Assembly (NCBI RefSeq): GCF_964033635.1
Contig: NZ_OZ035533.1
Span: forward strand, 2,790,001 to 2,854,000
Reading direction: 5' to 3'
Source: Chitinophaga sp. MM2321
GTDB lineage: Bacteria > Bacteroidota > Bacteroidia > Chitinophagales > Chitinophagaceae
DNA: 64,000 nt
Every line of letters begins with the position of its first letter. Position 1 is the stretch's first letter. The notes beneath the pieces are model-generated. The model was not told where the DNA came from. It ran no database searches and saw only the letters and a program-made list of their open reading frames with translations. The translations under genes were made by a program, and so were the position numbers. Below, one piece after another: positions 1 to 8,600 of the stretch.

Positions 1-800
1 ACCATTTGTGCATCAAAAAACTGCAAGGTACGGATGACATGCTTTTCCCAGTAAGGCCATTCGTGCCCCCCTTCAAATTCTTCATACAGATGAGGAATGT
101 TGTTTTCCTGGAGCTGTTGATGCAACAGCCGGTTATCAGCGATCAATAAATCCGTATTACCGCAATCAAAACGAAAAGGCGGTAACCTGTCCTTGTATTT
201 TAGCATGGTATCCAATACGTTTTCACTGGTCGGATCATTTTGTGTATAGCCTTGCAGGTCCTCTTCTACAAACAGTTTCATTTGTTCCAGCATTGTTATG
301 GAAGAATGCCCGGCCATCGCTTTAAACCGTTCATTATATTTTGCGCCGATGCGCAATGCGCCAAATCCGCCCATTGACAAGCCCGCAATAAAAAATGGGG
401 ATTTTTCTGATACTTGTGGGAAGGATTCAATTAATACTTCCGGCACGTCTGTGGCAATCCATTTTTCAAAATCGAGCTGATGATGTGGAAGATAAGCAGA
501 ACCATCGCCCCAAAGGCCGTCTGATGGCATCGCAATCAGCATTGGCTTTATCTCTTTTCTTTCCATCATTTCTTTGGCCCGCAGGTGTATACCTGCGCAG
601 AAAGCCCAGCTCCAGGCACTTCCATACACCCCATGCAATAAAATACAAACCGGCAGATCTGAAAGATCTGTGATGCCGGGAGGAACAAAAATACAGATAT
701 CACCCCGCCCTTTAAGCGAGGCTGTTTTTACCGTGAGAAACCGAAGATGCTGTTGTTCGAAAGCCGGGTTGGATATTTCTACCGTTCTGAATTTTGACAT
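1..800 (-). CDS. Esterase, alpha/beta hydrolase (PF00756-like), 3' end outside window
   Basis: Read by hand on the minus strand: an ATG at 800 opens a frame that stays open to base 1, so about 266 residues are visible and the stop lies outside the window. The protein resembles the esterase D / tributyrin esterase family: a nucleophile elbow GLSMGGFGALRIG around residue 142, an oxyanion-type segment ILLHGVYGS near residue 55, and a late GGHEW whose His is the likely catalytic histidine. There is no signal peptide, so it should be cytoplasmic. It follows the alcohol dehydrogenase gene by 15 bp on the same strand and is probably cotranscribed. The substrate is unknown; small acyl or sugar esters are typical of this family. 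S-formylglutathione-hydrolase-like activity is a weaker alternative. Confidence 0.85.
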   Translation of the reverse strand, partial: MSKFRTVEISNPAFEQQHLRFLTVKTASLKGRGDICIFVPPGITDLSDLPVCILLHGVYGSAWSWAFCAGIHLRAKEMMERKEIKPMLIAMPSDGLWGDGSAYLPHHQLDFEKWIATDVPEVLIESFPQVSEKSPFFIAGLSMGGFGALRIGAKYNERFKAMAGHSSITMLEQMKLFVEEDLQGYTQNDPTSENVLDTMLKYKDRLPPFRFDCGNTDLLIADNRLLHQQLQENNIPHLYEEFEGGHEWPYWEKHVIRTLQFFDAQM

Positions 801-815
801 ATACTATTGTTGCTA

Positions 816-1931
816 TTAAAAAATGATGACACCTTTTGCATTTCTGCCCTGTAACATATCATCAAAAGCCTGTTTTAAATCCTGGAGTGCATACCGGCGT
901 GTGATCATTTCTTCCAGCAGGAAGCGCCCTTCGTTGTATAATGCAGTAATGGCCGGAAAATCGGTCTGGGGTTTACATTTACCATACAATGGGTTGATAT
1001 ATATTTTATCCCACTCAAAGAGGTTCATATCAAATGGTATTTCCTGTTCTATACCACTTACCTGCACGGCAGTTCCGGCATTGCGTACCATTGCCAGCGG
1101 CGCGGCGCCTAACTGGGGAATAGCAGTGCATTCAAAGGCATAATCAGCTCCACGGTTAGCCGTTAACGCCTTCACCTTAGCAGCGGCCTGTAAAAGCCCC
1201 GTATCAGCCTTATCAGCCAGTATAATATCGGTAGCGCCAAAAGCTGCTGCCATTTCCAGGCGACGGGGATTAATATCAATAGCGATGATCTTTCCGGCAC
1301 CGGCCACTTTTGCCCCCTGGATCACGCTGAGTCCAACGCCACCGGTGCCCAATACCACCACGCTGCTGCCTGGCTTCACTTTGGCCGCATTGATCACAGA
1401 ACCGTAACCGGTCATCACACCGCAACCGATGATACTGGCCGCTTCAAACGACATTTTATCCGAGGCATTTAATACCACGGCAGCGGCTTTTACCAGCGTG
1501 TATTCTGCCAGCGTACCCAGGTTAAAGGAGCGTTCCACAGGTATCCCCTTCAAAGTACTGCCCATCGCATGCGCATGACCGCCATTGGGTCCATGCTGTC
1601 CTCCTGTAACGGGCGAATTATTCTCACAAATATGCTGATTGCCTTCTTCACACTGGAAACAATGTCCGCAAGGCATTGCCCAGTTCAACATTACTTTATC
1701 ACCCACCTGTAACCCCGTTACCTGTGCGCCAGTTTTCACAATAACACCCGCGCCTTCATGCCCGATGATCATGGTTTTGTTCCAGCTCAGCGAGTCGTAA
1801 TCAGTGTGGCATAATCCTGCAGCCTTCACCTGTACCAGCACTTCATCCGGTCCGGGATCAGCTACCTGTATCTCATCGATAAAAAAATCACCCTTGCCAT
1901 TGGTTACTGCGGCTTTACAATTAATCGGCAT
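816..1931 (-). CDS. Zinc-dependent alcohol dehydrogenase (MDR family)
   Basis: This 371-residue medium-chain dehydrogenase oxidises an alcohol to an aldehyde or ketone, or the reverse, with NAD(H). The catalytic zinc ligands are visible as C41 (GLCHTD), H58-E59 (IIGHEG) and C170 (IIGCGVMTG). The structural zinc lobe has all four cysteines, C88, C91, C94 and C102 (CGHCFQCEEGNQHIC). The Rossmann motif GTGGVGLSVIQGAKVAGA follows, with an acidic residue (IDINPRR) that favours NAD over NADP. The length is normal. It lies 25 bp after the secreted esterase and 15 bp before another esterase, so the three may form a short operon at the end of the glycan locus. The real substrate cannot be read from the sequence. 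Confidence 0.93.
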   Translation of the reverse strand: MPINCKAAVTNGKGDFFIDEIQVADPGPDEVLVQVKAAGLCHTDYDSLSWNKTMIIGHEGAGVIVKTGAQVTGLQVGDKVMLNWAMPCGHCFQCEEGNQHICENNSPVTGGQHGPNGGHAHAMGSTLKGIPVERSFNLGTLAEYTLVKAAAVVLNASDKMSFEAASIIGCGVMTGYGSVINAAKVKPGSSVVVLGTGGVGLSVIQGAKVAGAGKIIAIDINPRRLEMAAAFGATDIILADKADTGLLQAAAKVKALTANRGADYAFECTAIPQLGAAPLAMVRNAGTAVQVSGIEQEIPFDMNLFEWDKIYINPLYGKCKPQTDFPAITALYNEGRFLLEEMITRRYALQDLKQAFDDMLQGRNAKGVIIF

Positions 1932-1956
1932 CCTGTTTATTTGATTATTTAGTTAT

Positions 1957-3090
1957 TTATTTACTTTTTCCGAACAAGAATGTAAGTGGCATATAAAGCC
2001 GGTTTGCCCAGGCAAACTCATTGTGTTTATCGGCTGGGAAGTACTCGTATTGCAGCTTTATCGACTTATTCCTTAACAATACCTGGTGCATATGTTCATT
2101 ATCCGGTAAAAAATCTTTATCGAGGTCCTGGCCACCACAATCGAGGTAAATTTTACTGCCATTCAACCGTGCCGTGGAGGTATCCGCCTTGTTTAAAATA
2201 TGGCCGTCATCAAAATAGAAACCACTGGAAAGACAGGCTGCTTTTGAAAATACTTCCGGATACCACCATACCATGTAGAAAGAGATCAGCCCACCCATAG
2301 ATGAACCGATAGCAGCGGTATTGGCTTTATCCTTTTTTGTCCGGTAATGGTTATCAATAAAAGGTTTCAGCTCGGTGGCAATAAATGTTACATAGTTATA
2401 GCCTTCCGGTGTACCTGAATATTCCACCCAACGATCTTTTGTATTGGCCATCCCCACGATGATAAATTCTTCGGTACTGCCGCTCCTGATAAGACTGTCG
2501 GCTACTTCGTCCATATGCCATTCATCGCCGGCGCCACCACCTGTATGATCAAAAATGTTTTGTCCATCGTGTGCATACAGCACCGGATACCTTTTTTGCG
2601 GCGAAGTAAAATAGGATGGCGGAAGCCAAACCACTACATCGCGGGTATTTTTTAATAAAGGGCTGCTGAAATGATGATGATATCTTACTATTCCGGTGAT
2701 ACTTCTCTGGTAAAGATCATTCCAGTTGCTGGGTCTGATCACAACCGTAGTATCCCTCACCAGGTTAAACGAGGTAGCAGCAGGGATTTGCCCGTTGTTG
2801 TTATACAATGCTTCTTTGTAATAAGATCCCCTGGTGATTTTGAAACTTACGGGGGTATTCACCGCGAAATGGTTTTCCTGTGTCCAGGTGCTGTCGTTTA
2901 ATTTAACCATACGCGCACTCCGTGGATAGATCCAGTTACCCCATACCGGTTTGTCGCCAATCACCAGCAAGGTATCCTGCGGAGGTGTTTTTGGCGGTGT
3001 GATCACTTTAATCGTTAAAGTAGCTTGCTGGGCCTGTAGGCCTGTTATGAAAAAAAAGGCGAAACAGGTGAAAACAAATTTATAATTCAT
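1957..3090 (-). CDS. Secreted esterase with N-terminal beta-sandwich (PF00756 family)
   Basis: The frame could open at 3135, but the ATG at 3090 places a clear signal peptide (MNYKFVFTCFAFFFITGLQA, then Q) at the N-terminus, giving 377 residues. After a region of about 100 residues that looks like a starch-binding or CBM20-like beta-sandwich (VWGNW; ITRGSYYKEAL) comes an esterase domain with YAHDGQNIFD and the nucleophile elbow AIGSSMGGLISFY. A final DKHNEFAW gives the probable catalytic His. Domain order resembles feruloyl, acetyl or enterobactin-type esterases of the PF00756 family. Its position at the end of a glycan locus suggests removal of ester decorations from the polysaccharide in the periplasm. 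It is separated from the upstream hexosaminidase-like gene by 212 bp containing two hairpins. Confidence 0.9.
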   Translation of the reverse strand: MNYKFVFTCFAFFFITGLQAQQATLTIKVITPPKTPPQDTLLVIGDKPVWGNWIYPRSARMVKLNDSTWTQENHFAVNTPVSFKITRGSYYKEALYNNNGQIPAATSFNLVRDTTVVIRPSNWNDLYQRSITGIVRYHHHFSSPLLKNTRDVVVWLPPSYFTSPQKRYPVLYAHDGQNIFDHTGGGAGDEWHMDEVADSLIRSGSTEEFIIVGMANTKDRWVEYSGTPEGYNYVTFIATELKPFIDNHYRTKKDKANTAAIGSSMGGLISFYMVWWYPEVFSKAACLSSGFYFDDGHILNKADTSTARLNGSKIYLDCGGQDLDKDFLPDNEHMHQVLLRNKSIKLQYEYFPADKHNEFAWANRLYMPLTFLFGKSK

Positions 3091-3183
3091 AGACGTGGCC
3101 TGATCAATAGTGAAAGGCAATGTCAAATTAAGCACTAAAATGGGATAAGGGGCAGGATAAAATTGGCTTAATTATAGGGTAAA

Positions 3184-3222
3184 TTATCAATCAGGACTTT
3201 TGGGGCCGGTCCTGATTGATAA
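3184..3222 (-). terminator. 14-bp stem hairpin, possible terminator after the GH20 gene
   Basis: Positions 3184-3197 and 3209-3222 are perfect inverted complements of 14 bp around an 11-nt loop. It is about 80 bp downstream of the hexosaminidase stop and upstream of the next gene on the same strand. The flank is T-rich in plus orientation (3223-3234) rather than in minus orientation, so it is not a textbook minus-strand terminator; it may attenuate or stabilise the 3' end. Confidence 0.45.
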
Positions 3223-3242
3223 ATTTATTTTTTTGCAGTAAG

Positions 3243-3293
3243 GTAACAGCTACTACCTAACCTGATAGAACATAGTATGGTAGCAGCTATTAC
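3243..3293 (-). repeat. Imperfect 15-bp inverted repeat just after the GH20 stop
   Basis: The arms 3243-3257 and 3279-3293 match at 13 of 15 positions (GTAACAGCTACTACC against GGTAGCAGCTATTAC) with a 21-nt loop. The repeat begins 10 bp past the stop of the hexosaminidase-like gene. Together with the hairpin at 3184-3222 it may end or stabilise the long upstream transcript. Confidence 0.4.
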
Positions 3294-3302
3294 AAGTTGC
3301 TA

Positions 3303-5612
3303 CTAATACGTTTCCCACTGTAAACTTTCTTGTCTTACAGGTAATTTATTTTTAACGGCATAGGCATTCCTTACCTTACTCACCTCCCCGGCCCATTTCC
3401 CTAAAGGATAATGCAGCTGCCGGTAGATCAGGTAACTCAAATCAATGGTGCGGCCAGGCTGGTGGTCCTTTATATCATCTACAGCCAACAACAAAGTACG
3501 GCCATTAGCTTCTTTCACTAACGGTTGCCAGTCTTTATGCCAAACCGCTGCGAGGGAAGACAGCATTTCATCCCGCTGTGTTTTTATTGCGGCAGCCACA
3601 TTCAATGCGGAGTCGATCATTGCTACAGCAGTTGTTGCATCTCCGATAGCATTTACCGCAGCGGTTTTCAGTAAACCGTTGATCTGTTGTAACTGTAACA
3701 GCATTTCCAGGTTTTGTCTGCATAGTGCTGCTACACTTGTTAATACTTCCAGGTTGTAGGGGTGCCGCACCTGTAGTTCTTTATTGCGTTGCAGCAAATC
3801 CTGCAATTCATTATTCTCTTTCAAAAACTTTGTGGCCAGTTTCAAACGCTGTTCATTCGCTGTATCCCAGTCAAAAGCAGGTTTCAAACTGTTGGCAGCA
3901 GGTACAGGCAGCATGGGCAGAAACTGGTCGAAGGCTGGTTTGGCGGTGTCCAGTATTCCATAGGAATTACCCAGGATTGGTTTTCTTAGTTGAGAAGGGC
4001 CCCAATTCCAGCTCTGATCAAAGAACTCAGCCTGTGTACTCAATAGCCTGTAGATCGTGTCTATATCAACCGCTGAAGTACCGTAAAAGGAATTATAAAA
4101 ACGGGAAGTCAGATCAGCTGCAGTAGCGCCGTGATAGTTCCAACCGGCTGCTGTGCCGGTAGCATACCCCAGCCAGAAGGTTTCCGGATGCAAACCGGCA
4201 TCCGCCCAACCAGCTATTACAACGCCCATAAACGTGGATTGCTTATCATTAATAGCGGTCGTAATTTCTTTCAGCATGGCGCCTACGCGGTTGGAGGATC
4301 TGTCGCTACCATCTTCCATCACGGTGTCTTTTGTATGTGACGGATAGTAATTTGGGAAAATAGGTTCCGCACCCTGCGTAGCCGTGTAAATAAACTGACG
4401 CAACCCTTGTTTTTGATAAAGTGCAGCCACCTCTTTACTGTATACGCCGTTTACCATATGTGCAGGCACCGCGGGAATATCTTCCGGCGCTATCGGAAAT
4501 TCGCCCCAGAACATCACGGTTCTTCCCTGTTCATGTAACCAATCTCCTATCGTTGAAATAAACTTTGCCAACAAACGGCCATTACTGCCCAGTTTTTTTG
4601 CGGCGGCAATTTCATCACCACCCTTGCCGGTGTAATATGCTTCGTCTGTAGAAAACAATACCATTTTGCCGCCTTTGTTAGCGTCCATCAAATCGCCGAA
4701 CATGCCTTTCAACAACTTTTCCGTGCCCGGATTGGTAACGGAGAATTGATAGTTATTATCGGGATACAACCGCAGACCGGCATATTCCGGATGCTTTAAG
4801 ATGAAAGCTACGTGCGCCGGTGCATCCAGGTAAGGTACCACGTCTACATAATGCGCTTTTGCATAATCGGTTAGTTCCTGGTATTCCTCCGCTGATAAAG
4901 CGTAGGGTTCTACCAATGCCGGGGCGCTTTTAAACATAAAGTGACCTTCCAGCTTGATGGCAAACGCATTGATCTTGTAAAAGGCTGCCTGCCGGATGAT
5001 CCGTTTTAAAGCATCCATCTTTTCAAGATGATGTGCATCATCCCAGTATATCATTCTCACATTCAGTTCGGGCCAATCAGTTATTTCACCTTTTGGTAGC
5101 CATACTTTCTCTCCGGATGCATTTATTAATTGTAACAGCGTTTGCACGCCATAGTACAGCCCTTGTGATGCGTTGGCTGTCACCGTAATGCCGGCAGCAT
5201 CCAATGTTAACTGGTAGGCTTGCTTTTCCAGCGAAGTGCGGCTGGTATCAACGGTGGGTTGTATGGGTACCGATCCGGCCTTCACTACCAGCCTGATAAC
5301 GGGTGACGCACTCGCCGCATCGCCGGCAGGCAATGACTTTAAGTGCATCTTCTTTTCACCCAATCCTTCCATCAAACTTTCAAAGGCCGGACGATCTTCC
5401 CCGTTGGCTGTTGCTTCAACATGCCAGTTATCATCCAGTAAAAATGTATCGGCTGAAAACTTCGCCTGTTGCGGCACAGGTAACAAGGAGGCAAGCGCCC
5501 GTTCACCTGCTGTGGGATGATGTGTTGTATTTACATCCCCGCACCCGATTCCTGCCATCATGAGGCAGACAAATAATAACTGTATAAAAAACCGCGTGTG
5601 TATTCGTTCCAT
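3303..5612 (-). CDS. Divergent GH20-like beta-N-acetylhexosaminidase lipoprotein
   Basis: This 769-residue protein begins with a lipoprotein signal peptide ending in AGIGCGD (Cys about residue 24). An N-terminal beta/alpha domain of the GH20b type follows (VPQQAKFSADTFLL to GVQTLLQLI), then a TIM barrel and a helical C-terminal region. The barrel holds VVPYLDAPAHVAF and the paired acidic residues D323-E324 in FSTDEAYYTG, matching the place of the GH20 catalytic Asp-Glu pair, although the usual GGDE context is changed. GH20 enzymes remove terminal GlcNAc or GalNAc, so it fits a locus with amino-sugar catabolism. It lies 25 bp after the GH42-like gene. The divergent active site leaves open a different hexosamine linkage. 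Confidence 0.82.
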   Translation of the reverse strand: MERIHTRFFIQLLFVCLMMAGIGCGDVNTTHHPTAGERALASLLPVPQQAKFSADTFLLDDNWHVEATANGEDRPAFESLMEGLGEKKMHLKSLPAGDAASASPVIRLVVKAGSVPIQPTVDTSRTSLEKQAYQLTLDAAGITVTANASQGLYYGVQTLLQLINASGEKVWLPKGEITDWPELNVRMIYWDDAHHLEKMDALKRIIRQAAFYKINAFAIKLEGHFMFKSAPALVEPYALSAEEYQELTDYAKAHYVDVVPYLDAPAHVAFILKHPEYAGLRLYPDNNYQFSVTNPGTEKLLKGMFGDLMDANKGGKMVLFSTDEAYYTGKGGDEIAAAKKLGSNGRLLAKFISTIGDWLHEQGRTVMFWGEFPIAPEDIPAVPAHMVNGVYSKEVAALYQKQGLRQFIYTATQGAEPIFPNYYPSHTKDTVMEDGSDRSSNRVGAMLKEITTAINDKQSTFMGVVIAGWADAGLHPETFWLGYATGTAAGWNYHGATAADLTSRFYNSFYGTSAVDIDTIYRLLSTQAEFFDQSWNWGPSQLRKPILGNSYGILDTAKPAFDQFLPMLPVPAANSLKPAFDWDTANEQRLKLATKFLKENNELQDLLQRNKELQVRHPYNLEVLTSVAALCRQNLEMLLQLQQINGLLKTAAVNAIGDATTAVAMIDSALNVAAAIKTQRDEMLSSLAAVWHKDWQPLVKEANGRTLLLAVDDIKDHQPGRTIDLSYLIYRQLHYPLGKWAGEVSKVRNAYAVKNKLPVRQESLQWETY

Positions 5613-5637
5613 TTTTTTGATTTTACTTTTTCAACAA

Positions 5638-8600
5638 TTACTGAACTTTTATTTTTGCCTCCGTGACCACGCCGCTGATCACTTCTTTTACTTTCACGGT
5701 CCATTCTCCCCTAACATCATTCAATGCGGTGGTAAAACTGAACACCCCATTATTTCCATCTATATTACAATTACCGGAATAGATATCCATTAATTCTCCC
5801 ACCGGATTATACACTTTTACTACAGCCACCGAGTGTAACAACATTTTGTTATTGCCGGAGCATTGCAACCTGCAACTTACCTGTTCTCCGGGTTTTACCT
5901 CAGCCGGCGCCTGTACCGTAATACCATCCACTTTATCTTTTAACAGACCCAATAATACCGGCACGCCTGGTGTAACGCTTAATGGAAAGCTACTTCCCTC
6001 TCCCAGGTAATGATCATTCCTGATATCATACAGATGAACACGTTCTTTTAAATGTATTACAATATTGGTATCGGTTATACTTTCTTCCGGAAGTAATCCC
6101 AATAATTTCCCCGACCCACTGTTTTCAGCAAAGGAATATTTAGTGATACCACTGGTTGCATTTCCTGTTGATGCCGTAATTTCTATGGAAGAAGTGATAC
6201 CTGCGGCTGTCAGTACCTGTCTTATTTTCGCAAGAGAATTTTCATTATTCTTTTTAAGCTTTTCTTCGGGATATTTATCCAGGTAGTAGTTCAGTAAAAA
6301 AGCCTTTCCATCTCCATAATGATGACTCAGTAATTGGGGTCTTTCTTTTTCCTGGCTCAGGGAACTGGCGCCCTTTACTACTAATTTGTCATCGTAAGCG
6401 GGTGTGATGAGATCTTTCCGGGAATACGCCTGTGGAGCAATACCAAATACATCTGCCAGTGCCTGGTGTTCCCGGTAACGGGTATGTCCGTCCATCACAC
6501 CGGCTAAAGCATCCGTTATTACGGTGCCTCCCTGCCGTACGAATGCGGTTATCTGCTCTGCTTCCTTATCGCTCAATGCTATGCTCATGGGCAATACCAG
6601 TACTTTGTACCCTTTTGTAATGAGGTCATTATTTTCGATGCCGCTATAAGCCATAAAATCAAAACCGATTCCTGCATCATGCAATACTTTCACCCAGCCA
6701 TCCAGGTTATTCCTGAACTGCGCCAGTGTTTTACTGCGCTCCTTTGTAACATGGCCTGTTGAAATTTCGCCATCTGCAATCCATGCACCATGTATGCTGG
6801 GATAGGAATAGTGAATCGCTATTTTATTCTCGTTTTCCGGTTTATAATTGCTGATTAGTCTACCTATACCCCGTTGACGCATTTCATACAAAGCGTCTTT
6901 TAAATAAAGCCCGCTTTTGCATACGGTCAGATCAGGGTTCAATACGGATTGCTGCCAGAAGATGTAGGCGCCGGCAGTTTCGTTGACAAAGATGTGGCGG
7001 TAGAAATCATACAGCACGCCTTTACCCATCGCGCCGTATCCACCCTGTCCTGATACTTTTACATCCGGATTAAAATTGCGGTGGTATTCAAGCTGGTTAC
7101 CGATATCGTATGGATTCATCTGTCCTACATACTTATCTATCTGGCTGTAATCATATCCATTGTGTGCGCCGGAAGCCTGTGTACCGGAAAGTTGTACCAG
7201 TCCGCCGGGATCAAATTCATTTAATGCCTCCTGTACGTATTTGAATTGTCCTGCCCATGTTTTCTCCATAAAAGAGCGGTGGTCAGCCCAGGAAGAAGTG
7301 TTCCCTCTTTGCCGGGCCTCCCGCGAATCATCCGGCACTACGCTATCCCAGGTATTGAAAGCGGTGCCCCATTGCTGGTTAAGCGCCGGCAGCGTGCCAT
7401 ATTGCGCTTTTAGCCAGGTACGCATCGCTTTCAATGTAATGTCTGAAAAGTCAAGGTCCAGGGCATCATCATACCTGGTGATGGAAGGTTCTTCGTAAAT
7501 ATAATAGGCGGAAGGAGAGAACTTTTTCCATTCACTGACCATTCTTTTCAGATCATTTTTTACTGAGTGCAGGTATACCGAATCATTCAATCCATATTTC
7601 CGGACCAGTACCTTTTTATCATGTGTGGCCAGGTACTTCTTTTTCATGGCTTCATAATATTCCAGGTCCGGGCCATTGTCAGGCGACTCCACTCCTTTGA
7701 TCCTGGTTTGCGCCTGCACTTTATAATTGGCGTGTTTACTATTCTCTAATGTATAAGCGGCTAAAGTGGTTACATGTACCTGTTTTAACTGGTTGTCGAT
7801 GGCCGCCCAGGTACCGGGTACGGGATTTGGACCAAAATGATACATGGTTACATCATAATCATCCCATTTCCGGGGATGTAAAAAGAACAGTTCTTTTTCT
7901 TTATGATCTATTTCTTTACCATCCACCTGTAAAACGAGATCAATTTTGCCCAGGGGTGTTAATACATTGCCGGATTGAAAACGGATGCTGACTTTACTTT
8001 TTCCATTCAACGTAACGGGATAATCTTTTTTATCGACCAGGCGGCCGTAATTATCAAACAGGCTGGCCTGCAGCGTACCTGAAACGGCTTGGGCAGCGTG
8101 GAGTGTAGCCGTGGCCGTTACTTCTTCTCCGGTGGGTATTTCCGACCGCTCTGTGTGTATACTGTCTATCACCGCTACCTGGCTGGTGGTAAAAGCAATC
8201 GTATACCAGTCATGTACCGACTGACCGCTCTTCAACTGAAGATTGGCCATGTGTCTTCCACCTGCGAGATATTTGCTGAAGGGCAGTTCCAGTTTTTCCT
8301 GACCTGCGGTTATGAAAAAGGTGGTATCCTGTTCTGTTTTACCAAAGGCGTCTACAACCTGCATGGTTAATGCTTCTTGCGCAGCTACCCCATGCAGTTG
8401 TACAGTAAGGTTATTCGTGTGATGTGTTACATTTTTTATAAAAGTTGCCGGTTCTCTTTTAGCCACCCATACAGCAGCACGCGCTACCAGCGACCACATA
8501 TAGTCCCAATAACCGACCTGGGCACCGGTTTCCCAGGGGTTGTCCATCATGGGTATCAATCCTCTTTCTGCATAAGACATGGCCACTACGCGACCTTTCC

